Assembly (NCBI RefSeq): GCF_000021705.1
Contig: NC_012751.1
Location: 1,287,906 to 1,351,905, forward strand
Length of the DNA stretch: 64,000 nt
Source of the DNA: Candidatus Hamiltonella defensa 5AT (Acyrthosiphon pisum)
GTDB lineage: Bacteria; Pseudomonadota; Gammaproteobacteria; Enterobacterales; Enterobacteriaceae
Direction: 5' to 3'
This document shows positions 18,895-28,098 of this stretch, piece after piece. Below the pieces are notes generated by a model. That model searched no databases, was not told the origin of the DNA, and was given only the letters and a program-made list of their open reading frames with translations. Within the stretch, counting starts at the first letter, position 1. Each line of letters opens with the position of its first letter. Made by a program: the position numbers and the translations under genes.

Positions 18895-20046
18895 TCAGCG
18901 GGTATTTTTCTTTCTCTCTTCCATTTCGTTGAGGAGCTCTTCGTCAGCAATCCGGTCTTCTTGATACAGTTGCCATGCCTTGTCAGCCAAACGGGCTTTT
19001 TGCGTTTTTAAACGTCGGTTAATCCATGCGCTCCATTGGGTGTAATTCAACTCAGAGAGCGCTTGTCGCACTGCTTCATCAAAAATCAGATATTCACGAA
19101 TGGCCTGGCGTTGGCCGTCTGTGGTGCGTAATAACTGCTGCACGACAATGACCTGTAATATTCCCAGCAAATCGTGCGCGACGGCTTCCCGCATGTCTGG
19201 GGGAAACATCAAGACCGCTCGGGGAATGGTTTCAGCGGGGGAATGGGTGTGCAAGGTAGACAAACACAGATGCCCTGACTGGCCGCAGGCAATGGCCCCC
19301 ATCAAGGTCTCCCCATCTCGAATTTCTCCCACCCCAATGACATCAGGCGCCTGGCGTAGCGCCAGTCTCAGCCCTTCCGAAAAGCTGCTCACGTCACGCC
19401 CAATTTGGGATTGGGTCGGAGGCAAACGATTTTCTGGCGTGCCGAGAATATATTCAATGGGATCTTCGAAGGTGACGATTTTTCTATCGGGATACACACG
19501 CCCACAATATTGATAAATGGCCGCCAGTAACGTTGATTTCCCCGAGCCGGTTTCGCCACACACCCAGATTAATCCCTTATGGGGCAACAGATTTTTGAAT
19601 AACTCAGGCTCGATGACCAAACTCTCCAGTGTCGGGATGTGGGAAGGAATGAGCCTTAAGGTGACGGCCATGGTTAATTCCTGACGTCCCGCCGTGGCTT
19701 GAATGAAATTGGCCCGAAACCTCAGGCGTTCTCCTCGTGGTAATCCGTAGCGTCCATTCGCATCGCCCTCGAGCTGGAGTGCCCGATCAACGCCCTGCCC
19801 TGATTTCACCATCGCCTTGATTTCTGGCGTAAATATCTCATCGACTAACTGGGTTAATCTGGCCTCTTCCAGGCGAAAGGCACTGGCTTTGATCAATCGC
19901 CCGTAACGGCCGACAATCATGGGCGCGCCGCCCTGGAGATGAATGTCGGTGACCTGGTGACTCGCACACCAGGCGAAAAATCGCCGCAGGGTGTCTGCCG
20001 TTAATCCCGCGCTGAAATCAAAGGGCGGCAGGCTATTGGCCGTCAT
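18895..20046 (-). CDS. traJ: DotB/TraJ-type secretion ATPase
   Basis: Cytoplasmic hexameric ATPase of the PilT/VirB11 superfamily that powers type IVB transfer. The 383-residue protein has Walker A CGETGSGKSTLLAAIY (about 164-180), the Asp box TFEDPIEYIL, Walker B with PDVIGVGEIRDGETL, and the His box LSTLHTHSPAETI. The N-terminal domain reads VTDIHLQGGAPMI, typical of this superfamily. The start overlaps the end of traI (20033-20046), so the genes are coupled. All key residues are intact. Confidence 0.93.
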   Translation of the reverse strand: MTANSLPPFDFSAGLTADTLRRFFAWCASHQVTDIHLQGGAPMIVGRYGRLIKASAFRLEEARLTQLVDEIFTPEIKAMVKSGQGVDRALQLEGDANGRYGLPRGERLRFRANFIQATAGRQELTMAVTLRLIPSHIPTLESLVIEPELFKNLLPHKGLIWVCGETGSGKSTLLAAIYQYCGRVYPDRKIVTFEDPIEYILGTPENRLPPTQSQIGRDVSSFSEGLRLALRQAPDVIGVGEIRDGETLMGAIACGQSGHLCLSTLHTHSPAETIPRAVLMFPPDMREAVAHDLLGILQVIVVQQLLRTTDGQRQAIREYLIFDEAVRQALSELNYTQWSAWINRRLKTQKARLADKAWQLYQEDRIADEELLNEMEERKKNTR

Positions 20047-20842
20047 TGGATTTTTTCTCCGTCGTGATGATGGGCTGCCAATCGAGGTGATCGATGTTGA
20101 ATTGAGCGCGTTGTTTTAAGCGCTTTATTTTATCGCCTAAAATCAGTTGATCTGGGGTACCCACGACCGTTTGTTGCTGCTCTGTGACCCTCGGGGGCGT
20201 GATCATGCCTTGTTGCAACAGGGTCGAATATTGCAGCATGCCCGTATAATCCCGGGTTAAACGATGAAAATTGGCTTCTAAAATCCGGTCTGCGCTTTCC
20301 CGTCCTTCTGACCAGCCTTTTTCTATCGCTTTTCGCCAAACGGTGCGTTGTTCGCCATTTTTCGGTCGTACCGCGTTGTCAGGCAGCGCCGTGGTGGTTG
20401 TGCTTAACCCTGCCATCAGATACGGACGCCAGCTGGGCGGATGGCTCACAAATCGTTCTGGAGACAGGATGTGGTAGATTCGGCTGGCAGAGCGGATGTG
20501 ATCGTCTGTGATATGAGCGATGTCTTGAGCCGAGACGATGACCGGGGGCAACCACCCTTGGGGGCTGATTAAGGTTCGAAAATCATAGAGGGTACTGAGG
20601 ATGTTTTCTTTGTGTCTCAAAGCCCCTTGCAGTTCCCATGCCCGCTGCGCTTTTCCGCCTCTAAATCCTAAGGTGTGCCCTGCTTCTGTCAGCATTTGAT
20701 GCACCGTCTCACTCATGCCTTTGTGTGGGTTTGAGGGATTAAGGTAAGCGGTGATATCCGGCGGGGGCTTTTTTTCTGGCTCTTGAGCCCAGGCCGACCC
20801 AGTGAGGATGAGTAGCCACAGCATCAGCCCTGATTTTTTCAT
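20033..20842 (-). CDS. traI: DotC/TraI-type outer-membrane assembly protein
   Basis: 269 residues with a signal peptide (MKKSGLMLWLLILTGSAWAQ). DotC and DotD help assemble the DotH outer-membrane ring. Family features seen are a Gly-rich LGFRGGKAQRAWEL, YDFRTLISPQGWLPPVIVSAQD, and WRKAIEKGWSEGRESADRILEANFHRL split by short variable stretches. Unlike Legionella DotC, no lipobox Cys follows the signal. The start overlaps the traH stop by 4 bp. Intact. Confidence 0.88.
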   Translation of the reverse strand: MKKSGLMLWLLILTGSAWAQEPEKKPPPDITAYLNPSNPHKGMSETVHQMLTEAGHTLGFRGGKAQRAWELQGALRHKENILSTLYDFRTLISPQGWLPPVIVSAQDIAHITDDHIRSASRIYHILSPERFVSHPPSWRPYLMAGLSTTTTALPDNAVRPKNGEQRTVWRKAIEKGWSEGRESADRILEANFHRLTRDYTGMLQYSTLLQQGMITPPRVTEQQQTVVGTPDQLILGDKIKRLKQRAQFNIDHLDWQPIITTEKKSNDGQ

Positions 20843-21282
20843 CTGTGTCCTGCCTTTTCTGGGAGAGAAAAAAACAGATGCAGACTATGTGGGTGTCTTT
20901 TGAGTGTCGCCCGACAGCTGATTTGGGTTTCAATCTGGCGAAGGAGCGCGTCAAATCTCATCTCCTGCACGCTGACATTGACCGGAAGAGGGAGCCGGTG
21001 GCCACTGCAGGCAAAGGTGAGCCCTCTTTGACGCGCTAATTGAGCCAATAACGCCAGCGCATCTCCCTGCCAGTCCACGTTCACTCTGTTGTTTTCACTC
21101 ATAATGGGCTGAGCAAACTGCGATCGTTTTTGGTGTAAAGCCCCCGATTGATGGAGCTTTACCTGCTTCATTGAAATAGAACGCGCGGCCTTCTCAAAAG
21201 CGGGATTTGCCGGTTTTTCTATTTTGGGCGTTTGACAGCCAGACAGCAGCAAACCTGTCAAAAAAGCGCCGGTTTTTTTCAT
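20839..21282 (-). CDS. traH: DotD/TraH-type lipoprotein
   Basis: 147 residues with a lipoprotein signal ending LLLSGC (Cys16). DotD is the small outer-membrane lipoprotein partner of DotC. The C-terminal domain (about 65-140) has VNVDWQGDALALLAQLARQRG and a VNVSVQEMRFDALLRQIE pattern similar to secretin N0-like domains, as found in DotD. It is followed by an overlapping traI and preceded, after 53 bp, by pilT. Confidence 0.85.
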   Translation of the reverse strand: MKKTGAFLTGLLLSGCQTPKIEKPANPAFEKAARSISMKQVKLHQSGALHQKRSQFAQPIMSENNRVNVDWQGDALALLAQLARQRGLTFACSGHRLPLPVNVSVQEMRFDALLRQIETQISCRATLKRHPHSLHLFFSLPEKAGHR

Positions 21283-21335
21283 GGGGTGAGGTTCCGATCA
21301 AAAAATAAGAGAAAAAGTCTGTTTTTGCGCGGGCT

Positions 21336-21806
21336 TTATGGGTGTTGGCGCTGACTCCGCAATTGCTGATAACGCCGATACACCTGTCTGGCATATTTTA
21401 TCCGGCGGTGTTGGTTATTGTTTGCAAAACCCGCGTTGTAGGAGCCTAAGCACGACCAGTGATGCCCGCAAATGTTGAGATGTCTGGCCAAAATCCAGGC
21501 ACCTATCTGAACATTCAGACAGGCGTTGCTCAGCAGGTCTTCTTTTGACCTGATGACGCCCAGTGTCTTTAAGGCGGGAATGTGAAGGGAGTTGATTTGC
21601 ATCAATCCAAAATCGGTACTCAATACCTTTCCCGCTTTATTTTTATTGTGATCGCTCGCTCTGGGATTGAGACCACTTTCCTGTATTGCCATCGCCTCCA
21701 GCAACACAGGATCTAACTGGTAACGGAGCCCCGCGGCTTGAAAACAAAGCGCGGCAGCAGGGCCAGAGAGTGTGAGCAGAAAAAAGAACAATCCTGTTTT
21801 TTTCAT
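21336..21806 (-). CDS. pilT: Lytic transglycosylase PilT (IncI type)
   Basis: 156 residues with a signal peptide (MKKTGLFFFLLTLSGPAAA). It is an SLT-fold peptidoglycan lyase that opens the wall for the pilus. The catalytic Glu is in AIQESGLNPRA, followed by DFGLMQINSLHIPAL and the GSYNAGF motif. The name follows R64; it is not the retraction ATPase of other type IV pili. It lies between pilU and traH. Confidence 0.9.
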   Translation of the reverse strand: MKKTGLFFFLLTLSGPAAALCFQAAGLRYQLDPVLLEAMAIQESGLNPRASDHNKNKAGKVLSTDFGLMQINSLHIPALKTLGVIRSKEDLLSNACLNVQIGAWILARHLNICGHHWSCLGSYNAGFANNNQHRRIKYARQVYRRYQQLRSQRQHP

Positions 21807-21848
21807 GACGATGACTTGAAAGAGAGCCCACTTTCACCTTTCAAAAAA

Positions 21849-22469
21849 TCAGATAAAACCATTCATCAAGAAAGAAAAAAGCAGAAAGGGAATAAAGGGG
21901 AAATGAGGTTGTCGAAAAACTGACCCGTATAACAACGCCAGTAAAATAGACAGACCGGCGACCATGACCGCCGTTGTTTTATCTAACCATAAGCCGATGG
22001 ACAGGGCGATATAGATATCTCCTGAGGCAAACACCCAGACTTTTTTTTTGAGCCAGCTGAATCCATTGATGACGATAAAAGGAAAAACAAACAGGCCCGT
22101 GGCCATGAACGCTTCTTCGGGTGAAGGGCCTATTCTGCCTGAGGAGACACAATAGACGCTGTAGCCACTCAACAAAAAAATCACACTGTCCGGCACCCAA
22201 CGCCGGACGATATCGATGTAGCTTGAAACCGATAATAAAAAAAGAAAACTCGATAAATACCCCTGTTCAGGATTAAACCAATAAAAGACCGGGGCAATAT
22301 TCAATAGGGCGACGGCGGCCAGCGGATACATCGGCGGGGTCGTTTCACGGGATGGTTTGAGGTCGTCACATTGAGCCATCACGCTTTGTTCCACTCTGAC
22401 AATGATTTTAGGGAGGGAAACGGCCATCACCAGGGCGCTGAGCGAGGACAATAAAAATAACAGCATCAT
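21849..22469 (-). CDS. pilU: Prepilin peptidase PilU (IncI type)
   Basis: 206-residue polytopic membrane protein of the type IV prepilin peptidase family, which removes the PilS/PilV leader. The two active-site aspartates are in SSYIDIVRRWVPD and ASGDIYIALSIGLW. Hydrophobic segments cover most of the length. The zinc-finger cytoplasmic domain of PilD-type enzymes is absent, as in R64 PilU. It is 5 bp downstream of pilM and appears intact. Confidence 0.88.
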   Translation of the reverse strand: MMLLFLLSSLSALVMAVSLPKIIVRVEQSVMAQCDDLKPSRETTPPMYPLAAVALLNIAPVFYWFNPEQGYLSSFLFLLSVSSYIDIVRRWVPDSVIFLLSGYSVYCVSSGRIGPSPEEAFMATGLFVFPFIVINGFSWLKKKVWVFASGDIYIALSIGLWLDKTTAVMVAGLSILLALLYGSVFRQPHFPFIPFLLFSFLMNGFI

Positions 22470-22474
22470 CGTCG

Positions 22475-22906
22475 TTATCTCATGTAGACAAGGTGGTTTT
22501 CAGGGATAAACGGCGGCTTTGGGATTTGGCCGGACAGCGTGATGAGATGATGCTCATCGGTGACCCCCATCAGGGAGGAATGGTCCGTGGCGCTCATTAA
22601 CCCGGCATACAGGCCCGCTTGATTGGGCATATCAACATAACCGATGCCATTTTCAATATGCATTCTTATCTCCGGTTTTTTGCCTAACCAAGGGGGAAGT
22701 AAGCCATCAGCATTGACCGTACCGGTATACGCAGGATGATTTTTTTTAAAGGTCGACAACCTGTCTGCATACAGTAGAAAGGTCGTGGTGAACAGACTGT
22801 CTGTCACCTGTGATGTGACCTCGGCGTCTTTTTCCTTCAGGGTATTGAATAAATGCGTACCCAGAAAAATGAAAAAAACCACTAACACGCGATTGAGATT
22901 CAGCAT
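22475..22906 (-). CDS. pilM: PilM family pilus protein
   Basis: 143 residues, close to R64 PilM (145). A single N-terminal hydrophobic segment (MLNLNRVLVVFFIFLG) is followed by a periplasmic domain with TTFLLYADRLSTFKKNHPAYTG and MPNQAGLYAGLM, matching the PilM family. The ATG at 22906 is preceded by GGAAGGAC; a longer upstream frame runs into pilV and is rejected. In R64 pilM lies before pilN; here it has moved to between pilV and pilU. Confidence 0.8.
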   Translation of the reverse strand: MLNLNRVLVVFFIFLGTHLFNTLKEKDAEVTSQVTDSLFTTTFLLYADRLSTFKKNHPAYTGTVNADGLLPPWLGKKPEIRMHIENGIGYVDMPNQAGLYAGLMSATDHSSLMGVTDEHHLITLSGQIPKPPFIPENHLVYMR

Positions 22907-22955
22907 GATGTCCTTCCAGGGTGATTTCAATGAAACAAGAGTGTAGAGGGGGACG

Positions 22956-24320
22956 TTAATTCGACAGATCGATTCTGATATCACTGCTCAGGTGGTAATG
23001 GGCTGAGCTCAGTGCCACGCGGAGGTGATCGCCCTGGGCTATTTTTAAGCGATATTGTTTTTGTACGACGCCCACGGTTTCGTAGCCCCAGTAGTGGCCA
23101 CCCCCTCTGGTTTTTCTGACATTTAATCGGTTCGTGATCTGTTCCCTCACTCTGCCATTGAGCGACAGGGTAAAGTTCGCCATGGCGGTGTGTGAGCCGT
23201 CGACCGCAAAAAATCTGGATGAAATGGAGACCAGAACAAAATGAAAATCGCCTGTGGACTTTACCGATAATGCATTCATTCCGGCGCGTGACAGGTGGCT
23301 TCCCCCTGCTCCCTTCCATACCCCTGATTGACAGGACAGTATGGCCCCGCTCGCATCACGGCTCAATAACCCATTCGGAGTACATCTATGACCCGAAATC
23401 GATATGTGATCGAGCTGAACCGTGCCGCCCCGCACGGTGCCTGAGGTATAAATCGATTTCCCGTTATAGGCCTTAATCCACGTTTTATCGGTCATATGCC
23501 ATCCGCCTTCTCCCTCAGAGGAATACCACCCTTTGGCTCCCTGGGTGATGAACCAGCCGTCTGTGGTCATGTCGCCGCCAGAACGAAGGGCACCTTCAAT
23601 TTGCGCTGAGCCTGTGGCGTGAAAGGTATTGGTTTTGACTTTATTCGCATTGACTGTATTGACCGCGTTAATGTCGTTCTTATCCATATCGAGGGCCGTT
23701 TTCATCGTATTGAGTTCCGTCTGACCGGGGACCGAATGGCGATACAAATAATCATTTTTGCCTGACGCTTGAGAAAAAAATCCGGCGATGACCACATGAC
23801 CCTCTCCGGGGTTATAGCCCCCAAACGCCGAGAGGGGTTCAGTCCAGCTCCCCATCACGCCTTTGGCTAACCCGCCCTCGATGTAACCGCCGCTGCCTCC
23901 GATTCTCATCGCCATTTTCCGGGCGGCACTCAAACTCAGCGGAGCCCCGCCTGTCAAAAAAATCATATGATGAAATTTTAACGGGGCCGGTTGAACAATG
24001 CGGGTGTGATAACGCTGTGAAAAAAGATTGGTCTCTGAAAAGCCGGCCGGTAAATACCCCGCATTAATCAGTTGAGGCACGTCCAGGATATAAGGAGCCG
24101 TCGCCGTGGCACGGCTTCCAATCCTCAACGCGTTATCCATCATGTATTTTTGCGTGGCTTTTTCTACTCTCAGGGCATGGCTGGCCGCCGTGCTGTACTG
24201 CTGGTCTTTGTTAAACTCATAGACCAAAGGCACCACGATCAGAGCAAAGCAAAACAGCCCGACCTCCAAGCCGATGGAGGCATCGGAGATCTGCCTGATG
24301 CCCTTTTTTAAAAATGTCAT
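22956..24320 (-). CDS. pilV: PilV tip adhesin with a fixed C-terminus
   Basis: 454-residue minor pilin that in R64 recognises recipient surface LPS. The prepilin-like N-terminus MTFLKKGIRQISDASIG is followed by a hydrophobic helix (about 18-37). The constant shufflon-type N-terminal domain ends around TPNGLLSRDASGAILSCQ.GVWK. The remaining 120 or so residues form a single C-terminal receptor-binding segment. No rci recombinase and no repeated 19-bp sfx-like sites follow, so specificity is locked. It lies between pilS and pilM. Confidence 0.87.
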   Translation of the reverse strand: MTFLKKGIRQISDASIGLEVGLFCFALIVVPLVYEFNKDQQYSTAASHALRVEKATQKYMMDNALRIGSRATATAPYILDVPQLINAGYLPAGFSETNLFSQRYHTRIVQPAPLKFHHMIFLTGGAPLSLSAARKMAMRIGGSGGYIEGGLAKGVMGSWTEPLSAFGGYNPGEGHVVIAGFFSQASGKNDYLYRHSVPGQTELNTMKTALDMDKNDINAVNTVNANKVKTNTFHATGSAQIEGALRSGGDMTTDGWFITQGAKGWYSSEGEGGWHMTDKTWIKAYNGKSIYTSGTVRGGTVQLDHISISGHRCTPNGLLSRDASGAILSCQSGVWKGAGGSHLSRAGMNALSVKSTGDFHFVLVSISSRFFAVDGSHTAMANFTLSLNGRVREQITNRLNVRKTRGGGHYWGYETVGVVQKQYRLKIAQGDHLRVALSSAHYHLSSDIRIDLSN

Positions 24321-24572
24321 TGTTCTCTCTCCTATGGGGAGCCGGAAGGTTGTCTTAATCTCTGCTAATCAATACTGTTAAAATCATCTTTCAGTGTGAT
24401 CACACTGAAAACAAGCCGATTTTCATTTGGACATATCTTCATAGAGCCGTTCTGGTGCAGGAAAAAAAAGACCCTTATCCCCAGAGACCTTTGATATTGC
24501 TGTCATCATGGTCGAGATATCAATGAAAAAAATCCGTCTCTTTGAGCCGTGATTGACAAGACATGAAGGGCC

Positions 24573-25082
24573 TTACATATTCGTAGTAAAAGTCACCGTA
24601 TTGTTTCTTCCAGCAACACAGGCGGCAGAGGCCTGTGCCGGTGATATCTCGCCCGTCATCGCAGGCGCACTGTTGATTCGGACCGAAGCGATATCTCCAT
24701 TGCTTAAGGTCGTGGCGAGTTTCATGCAATCTTTTTCATTCATGCCGGCTGTTGAGACAATAAAACCGATTCCGCTGCCGGTGACGGTGATGGCCCCGCC
24801 GCTGGCATTAAAAAGCCGGTCTCCCACAATCGAAATGCCTTTAGGGATCGCCCCTGAGCGAATAAGCGCGGGCACCAAACTGGCCGTGCCATAATCCGTA
24901 GAGCTGCGCAGGGATTTGGTTTCGTTGAGCAGGGTGTTGATACTACTGACGGCTGAAGTCGAATAGACTTTGACATACAACCCCATCCCCGCCGCCGCGA
25001 CCATCGCCAGCCCCACAAAGGCCATACCCCAACCGATACTGGCATCACTGATATTAAAAATACCTTTTTTTAACGAGTTCAT
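24573..25082 (-). CDS. pilS: Major type IV prepilin PilS
   Basis: 169-residue type IVb prepilin. The ATG at 25082 gives the leader MNSLKKGIFNISDASIG, with probable PilU cleavage before WGMAFVGLAMVAAAGMG, the same G/W junction as in R64 PilS. A pair of C-terminal cysteines (in KDCMKLATTL and ASAACVAGR) can form the D-loop disulfide. AAAAGGAAA precedes the start. The leader resembles that of PilV. Intact, although pilR next to it is not. The 252 bp between pilS and pilV hold no gene. Confidence 0.9.
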   Translation of the reverse strand: MNSLKKGIFNISDASIGWGMAFVGLAMVAAAGMGLYVKVYSTSAVSSINTLLNETKSLRSSTDYGTASLVPALIRSGAIPKGISIVGDRLFNASGGAITVTGSGIGFIVSTAGMNEKDCMKLATTLSNGDIASVRINSAPAMTGEISPAQASAACVAGRNNTVTFTTNM

Positions 25083-25092
25083 TTTTTTTCCT

Positions 25093-26157
25093 TTAAAAGT
25101 GGAAGGCGATTTCAATCAAGCTGTACATAATGCCCACAATGCCGACCGTCGCAGCCGTGCCCCCAAACATACTGACTAATTTAATGACATTCCCTTGCCG
25201 TTCGACCTGCATTAAGGTGGTTGCTAACAATCGCTCTCCAAATCGCTCTAACGCCCCTTCCTGATTCGAGGTCTCAAACACACTGTGCATTTTGATGATC
25301 GCGTCCTCGCTGGGGAACTCATATCCCGCTGTATCTAACGCCGCGCCTAAATTTTCTTCCCCATCGGCGAGACGCGCTAATGCCGCGTTGATTTTTTCTA
25401 TTAATCAGGGGGATTGGGAGAGGTCTCGCATTTTTATCAGGGCATTTTTAACCGGGATGTTGGAGGACATTAAGGCGCTGACACTGGTGACAAAAGTCGA
25501 GCCCTGTATTCCTTTATAAAAGGAATACGGGGGAAATTTGTCCGCATAAAACCGCCTTTTCCCGACCCAGCGCGGAAAAGAATACACAATGAGAATGCAG
25601 GTCAGCACAAATCCGATGAAGAGCCAACCCCCCCAGGTAATGACAAAAAGATAAAAATAATACACGCCTTTTTGAGCCAGGCTCCATTGAACCAGGGGCA
25701 CGGATTCCAGGAGCAACGGAACGAGCATCACGCAGGCGAGGGTTAAAATCGTCAAAGACAACGAAAAGAGATAAGCACTGGTCAACAGCGCGCCCCGAAT
25801 CGCCTTTTTTAATTGTTCAGTGGAATGCGCGATGTGGATGGCTTTATGGAAGCCATCCGCAGGACGACCGGCAATATGGCACGCCTCTATGACACTGATT
25901 TCCTGCTCTGGAAACCACGCCTTTAATGCCTCTGCTAAAGGGGTCCCTTCCTCAAAATGCGCCGCGCATTCTTTTAAGATCTGCGCGATTTCGTTATTCG
26001 GCTTCTTTCCCCGGCGCGTGTAATTGATGATGAGCCTGTCAAAAGTTTTTTTAATGCTTTGGCCGTCCAGCAAATAGTGCCTGAAATTATCGTAAATATC
26101 TGAGCGATCATCGGCGTTAAAAGTCCACTGACACAGGATCCGGTTAAATGGATTCAT
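25093..26157 (-). pseudogene. pilR: Inner-membrane platform protein PilR with in-frame TGA
   Basis: GspF/PilC-like polytopic protein that couples the PilQ ATPase to the pilus base. The ATG at 26157 starts MNPFNRILCQW. The frame is open to a TGA at 25405-25407 (..RDLSQSP-stop-LIEKINAAL..) and continues in the same frame to 25093, where it ends with a final hydrophobic segment (ATVGIVGIMYSLIEIAF). Total 354 codons, normal for the family, with one nonsense codon that probably replaced TGG. The truncated product would lack the last 100 residues and third membrane segment. Restart at an internal ATG (25290) is possible but unlikely to complement. The start overlaps pilQ by 14 bp. Confidence 0.87.
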
Positions 26158-27691
26158 TTGATGCTCTCCTGTGATGCTGTGATTTTTCTCTGATGTCTTC
26201 GGTGAACACCATGAAATCCCGGTCCAGGTTACAGACCTCCTTATGTGCCATGACGGGATCGATCCTTCCTTCATTAATCAGTCGAAGGGTATTTTCGCAC
26301 AAGGTCTGTCCGCCTTTTTGATACCAGTAGTCATAGGCATGGGTTTTTCCCCGCTCGTGATATCGGCGCATCCATTCGGCATCGACTTCGATGACTTCAA
26401 AAATCCCCACCCGTCCTTTCACCCCTTTTCCTTCACAGTGTTTGCAGTCGCCCGTATTTTTTAAGCAGACCCTGGAAGTTTGGCAAAATGTCTCAATTAA
26501 CCCTTGAAACACCGGTAAGATGTCATTTTTGTGTTCGAGGTATCTTTTTTTACAATGAGGGCAGAGTTTGGGGGCGAGGCGTTGTCCCACCAAACAAGTG
26601 ATCAATGAGGCATCCGTGATGAAGTCATTTTCGACCTTTAAGCTTTTCAGGCGTGCAATGGTGTCAATCGGATGCGTGGTATGCAGCGTGGTTAATACGT
26701 AATGGCCTGTCTGAGCGACTTCCATTGCGGCGGTGGCTGAAAGGTGATCGCGGACTTCACCCATCACTATCCAATTAATATCGAGCCGCATCAGGCTTTT
26801 GACGGCTTGCCACCATTCCTCGTTGGGGCCTAACGCGGTTTGCACTGCTCCTTTAATCGGAGACTCGACCGGATTTTCGACGGTGGCTAAATGGATCCCT
26901 GTGTCTCTGGCGGTAATGAGCTCACTGATCACCTGCACCAGGGTACTTTTCCCCGATCCCATCGGCCCCGTGAAAAAGATAATGCCCGTGGGCCTGGAGA
27001 TAGCGCGTTCAAGAACCGCTTCCTGTTGCTCTGTCAATCCCAGCTGATTGAGTGACAAGGCGCCATGACGCCGAACTATCAATCGGATCACCACCAATAG
27101 ACCCTCCGAAGTAGGGCGGCTGGCAAAACGTCCTCCCGTGAGACCTAAGACTTGCACATATTTTTCCAGAATTTTTGCATCTGATGGATCTGTGTAAGAA
27201 ACAGAAGCATGACTTTGGTTCGTACACAAGGTGTTGTACAGCGTATTGATGCAACGGCTGCCTTCACTCGCGGAATATTCCTCGTAATAAGCCAACTTTC
27301 CGTCGATACGAAAATAGACTGAGCAGACAATTTTTTCCAAACGGATATGCACATCCGAGGCTCTTTGAGTGACCGCGTCACTGAGGATTTTAATGATTCT
27401 TTTTTGTATGGTTTTTGTCGATTTGTCCTCTTCATTCTTTACGTCCAACTCTGCCGATTTATTGAATTCAACAATGTCAGATAAAGCACAGGCCTCCAGG
27501 CTAAATGGAACATGACTAGCCTTCAATCGGCGCTCATAATCCATCACTTCAAGGGAATTGATAAAAGGGGAAGCGACTTTTAATGTCAGTGAACCATCAT
27601 TGAGTTTCACTAAACACATCGCTTCCTTTAATTTTTCCGGTAAACGGTCATCGGGTACGGCATGGGGCCCTGACAAAGGGAGGACTTTCAT
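26144..27691 (-). CDS. pilQ: Pilus extension ATPase PilQ
   Basis: 515-residue GspE/PilB superfamily ATPase driving pilus polymerisation. Walker A is GPMGSGKSTLV (about 243-253). Walker B and the Asp box include DINWIVMGEVRDHLSAT, and the His box is LTTLHTTHPIDTIARL. A tetracysteine zinc site follows (CPHCKKRY and CKHCEGKG), as usual in pilus ATPases. N-terminal AAs 1-110 form the regulatory domain. Overlaps with pilP (ATGA) and pilR show a coupled operon. All motifs intact. Confidence 0.94.
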   Translation of the reverse strand: MKVLPLSGPHAVPDDRLPEKLKEAMCLVKLNDGSLTLKVASPFINSLEVMDYERRLKASHVPFSLEACALSDIVEFNKSAELDVKNEEDKSTKTIQKRIIKILSDAVTQRASDVHIRLEKIVCSVYFRIDGKLAYYEEYSASEGSRCINTLYNTLCTNQSHASVSYTDPSDAKILEKYVQVLGLTGGRFASRPTSEGLLVVIRLIVRRHGALSLNQLGLTEQQEAVLERAISRPTGIIFFTGPMGSGKSTLVQVISELITARDTGIHLATVENPVESPIKGAVQTALGPNEEWWQAVKSLMRLDINWIVMGEVRDHLSATAAMEVAQTGHYVLTTLHTTHPIDTIARLKSLKVENDFITDASLITCLVGQRLAPKLCPHCKKRYLEHKNDILPVFQGLIETFCQTSRVCLKNTGDCKHCEGKGVKGRVGIFEVIEVDAEWMRRYHERGKTHAYDYWYQKGGQTLCENTLRLINEGRIDPVMAHKEVCNLDRDFMVFTEDIREKSQHHRRASNESI

Positions 27692-28098
27692 GGGGTAACC
27701 TCTGTTAGCAGGGTTTTCTTGCCCTCAGAATCTGTGATCACGACTTCATCGAGAGAAACCTGGGTGAGGGTAAAACCGCCTGGGATCGCGTCCCCTTTTT
27801 TTCGGGTCATTTCAGTGCCATCAGGAAAACGCAAACGCACAGACAGGCTTTTTCCATGGCCAATCATTTTCGTGATACGCGGAATGGGATCCGGTTTGAT
27901 GGACATCGTGGGGCTCCTGTCTAACGAGCCCGTCAATCCCACCTCGTCTTTCGCTTTATTGCGTGCGGACAAGGCCTTGTACCAGGTGATTTGACTTTGC
28001 AAGGCATCCAGTTCACCAACGGTGTTGATGTCAGGGGTGGCGCTCAGTAATGAGGGAAAAAGGGTCAACAAAAAGAGAAATACTTTATGGCTTTCCAT
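27688..28098 (-). CDS. pilP: Pilus assembly protein PilP
   Basis: 136 residues with signal peptide (KVFLFLLTLFPSLLSA). The mature part begins TPDINTVGELDALQSQITWYKA and ends with a GspC/PilP-like beta domain (residues about 70-132), which in related systems links inner-membrane proteins to the secretin. R64 PilP is about 150 residues. Overlaps pilO by 14 bp and pilQ by 4 bp. Confidence 0.88.
   Translation of the reverse strand: MESHKVFLFLLTLFPSLLSATPDINTVGELDALQSQITWYKALSARNKAKDEVGLTGSLDRSPTMSIKPDPIPRITKMIGHGKSLSVRLRFPDGTEMTRKKGDAIPGGFTLTQVSLDEVVITDSEGKKTLLTEVTP

Noticed and set aside
22956..24320. Possible shufflon inversion sites in or after pilV
   Set aside because: No repeated inverted 19-bp-like sequences and no recombinase gene were seen.
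25405..25407. Idea that TGA is read as Trp throughout this organism
   Set aside because: TGA ends many intact genes here (for example the intron maturase), so a changed genetic code is not supported.
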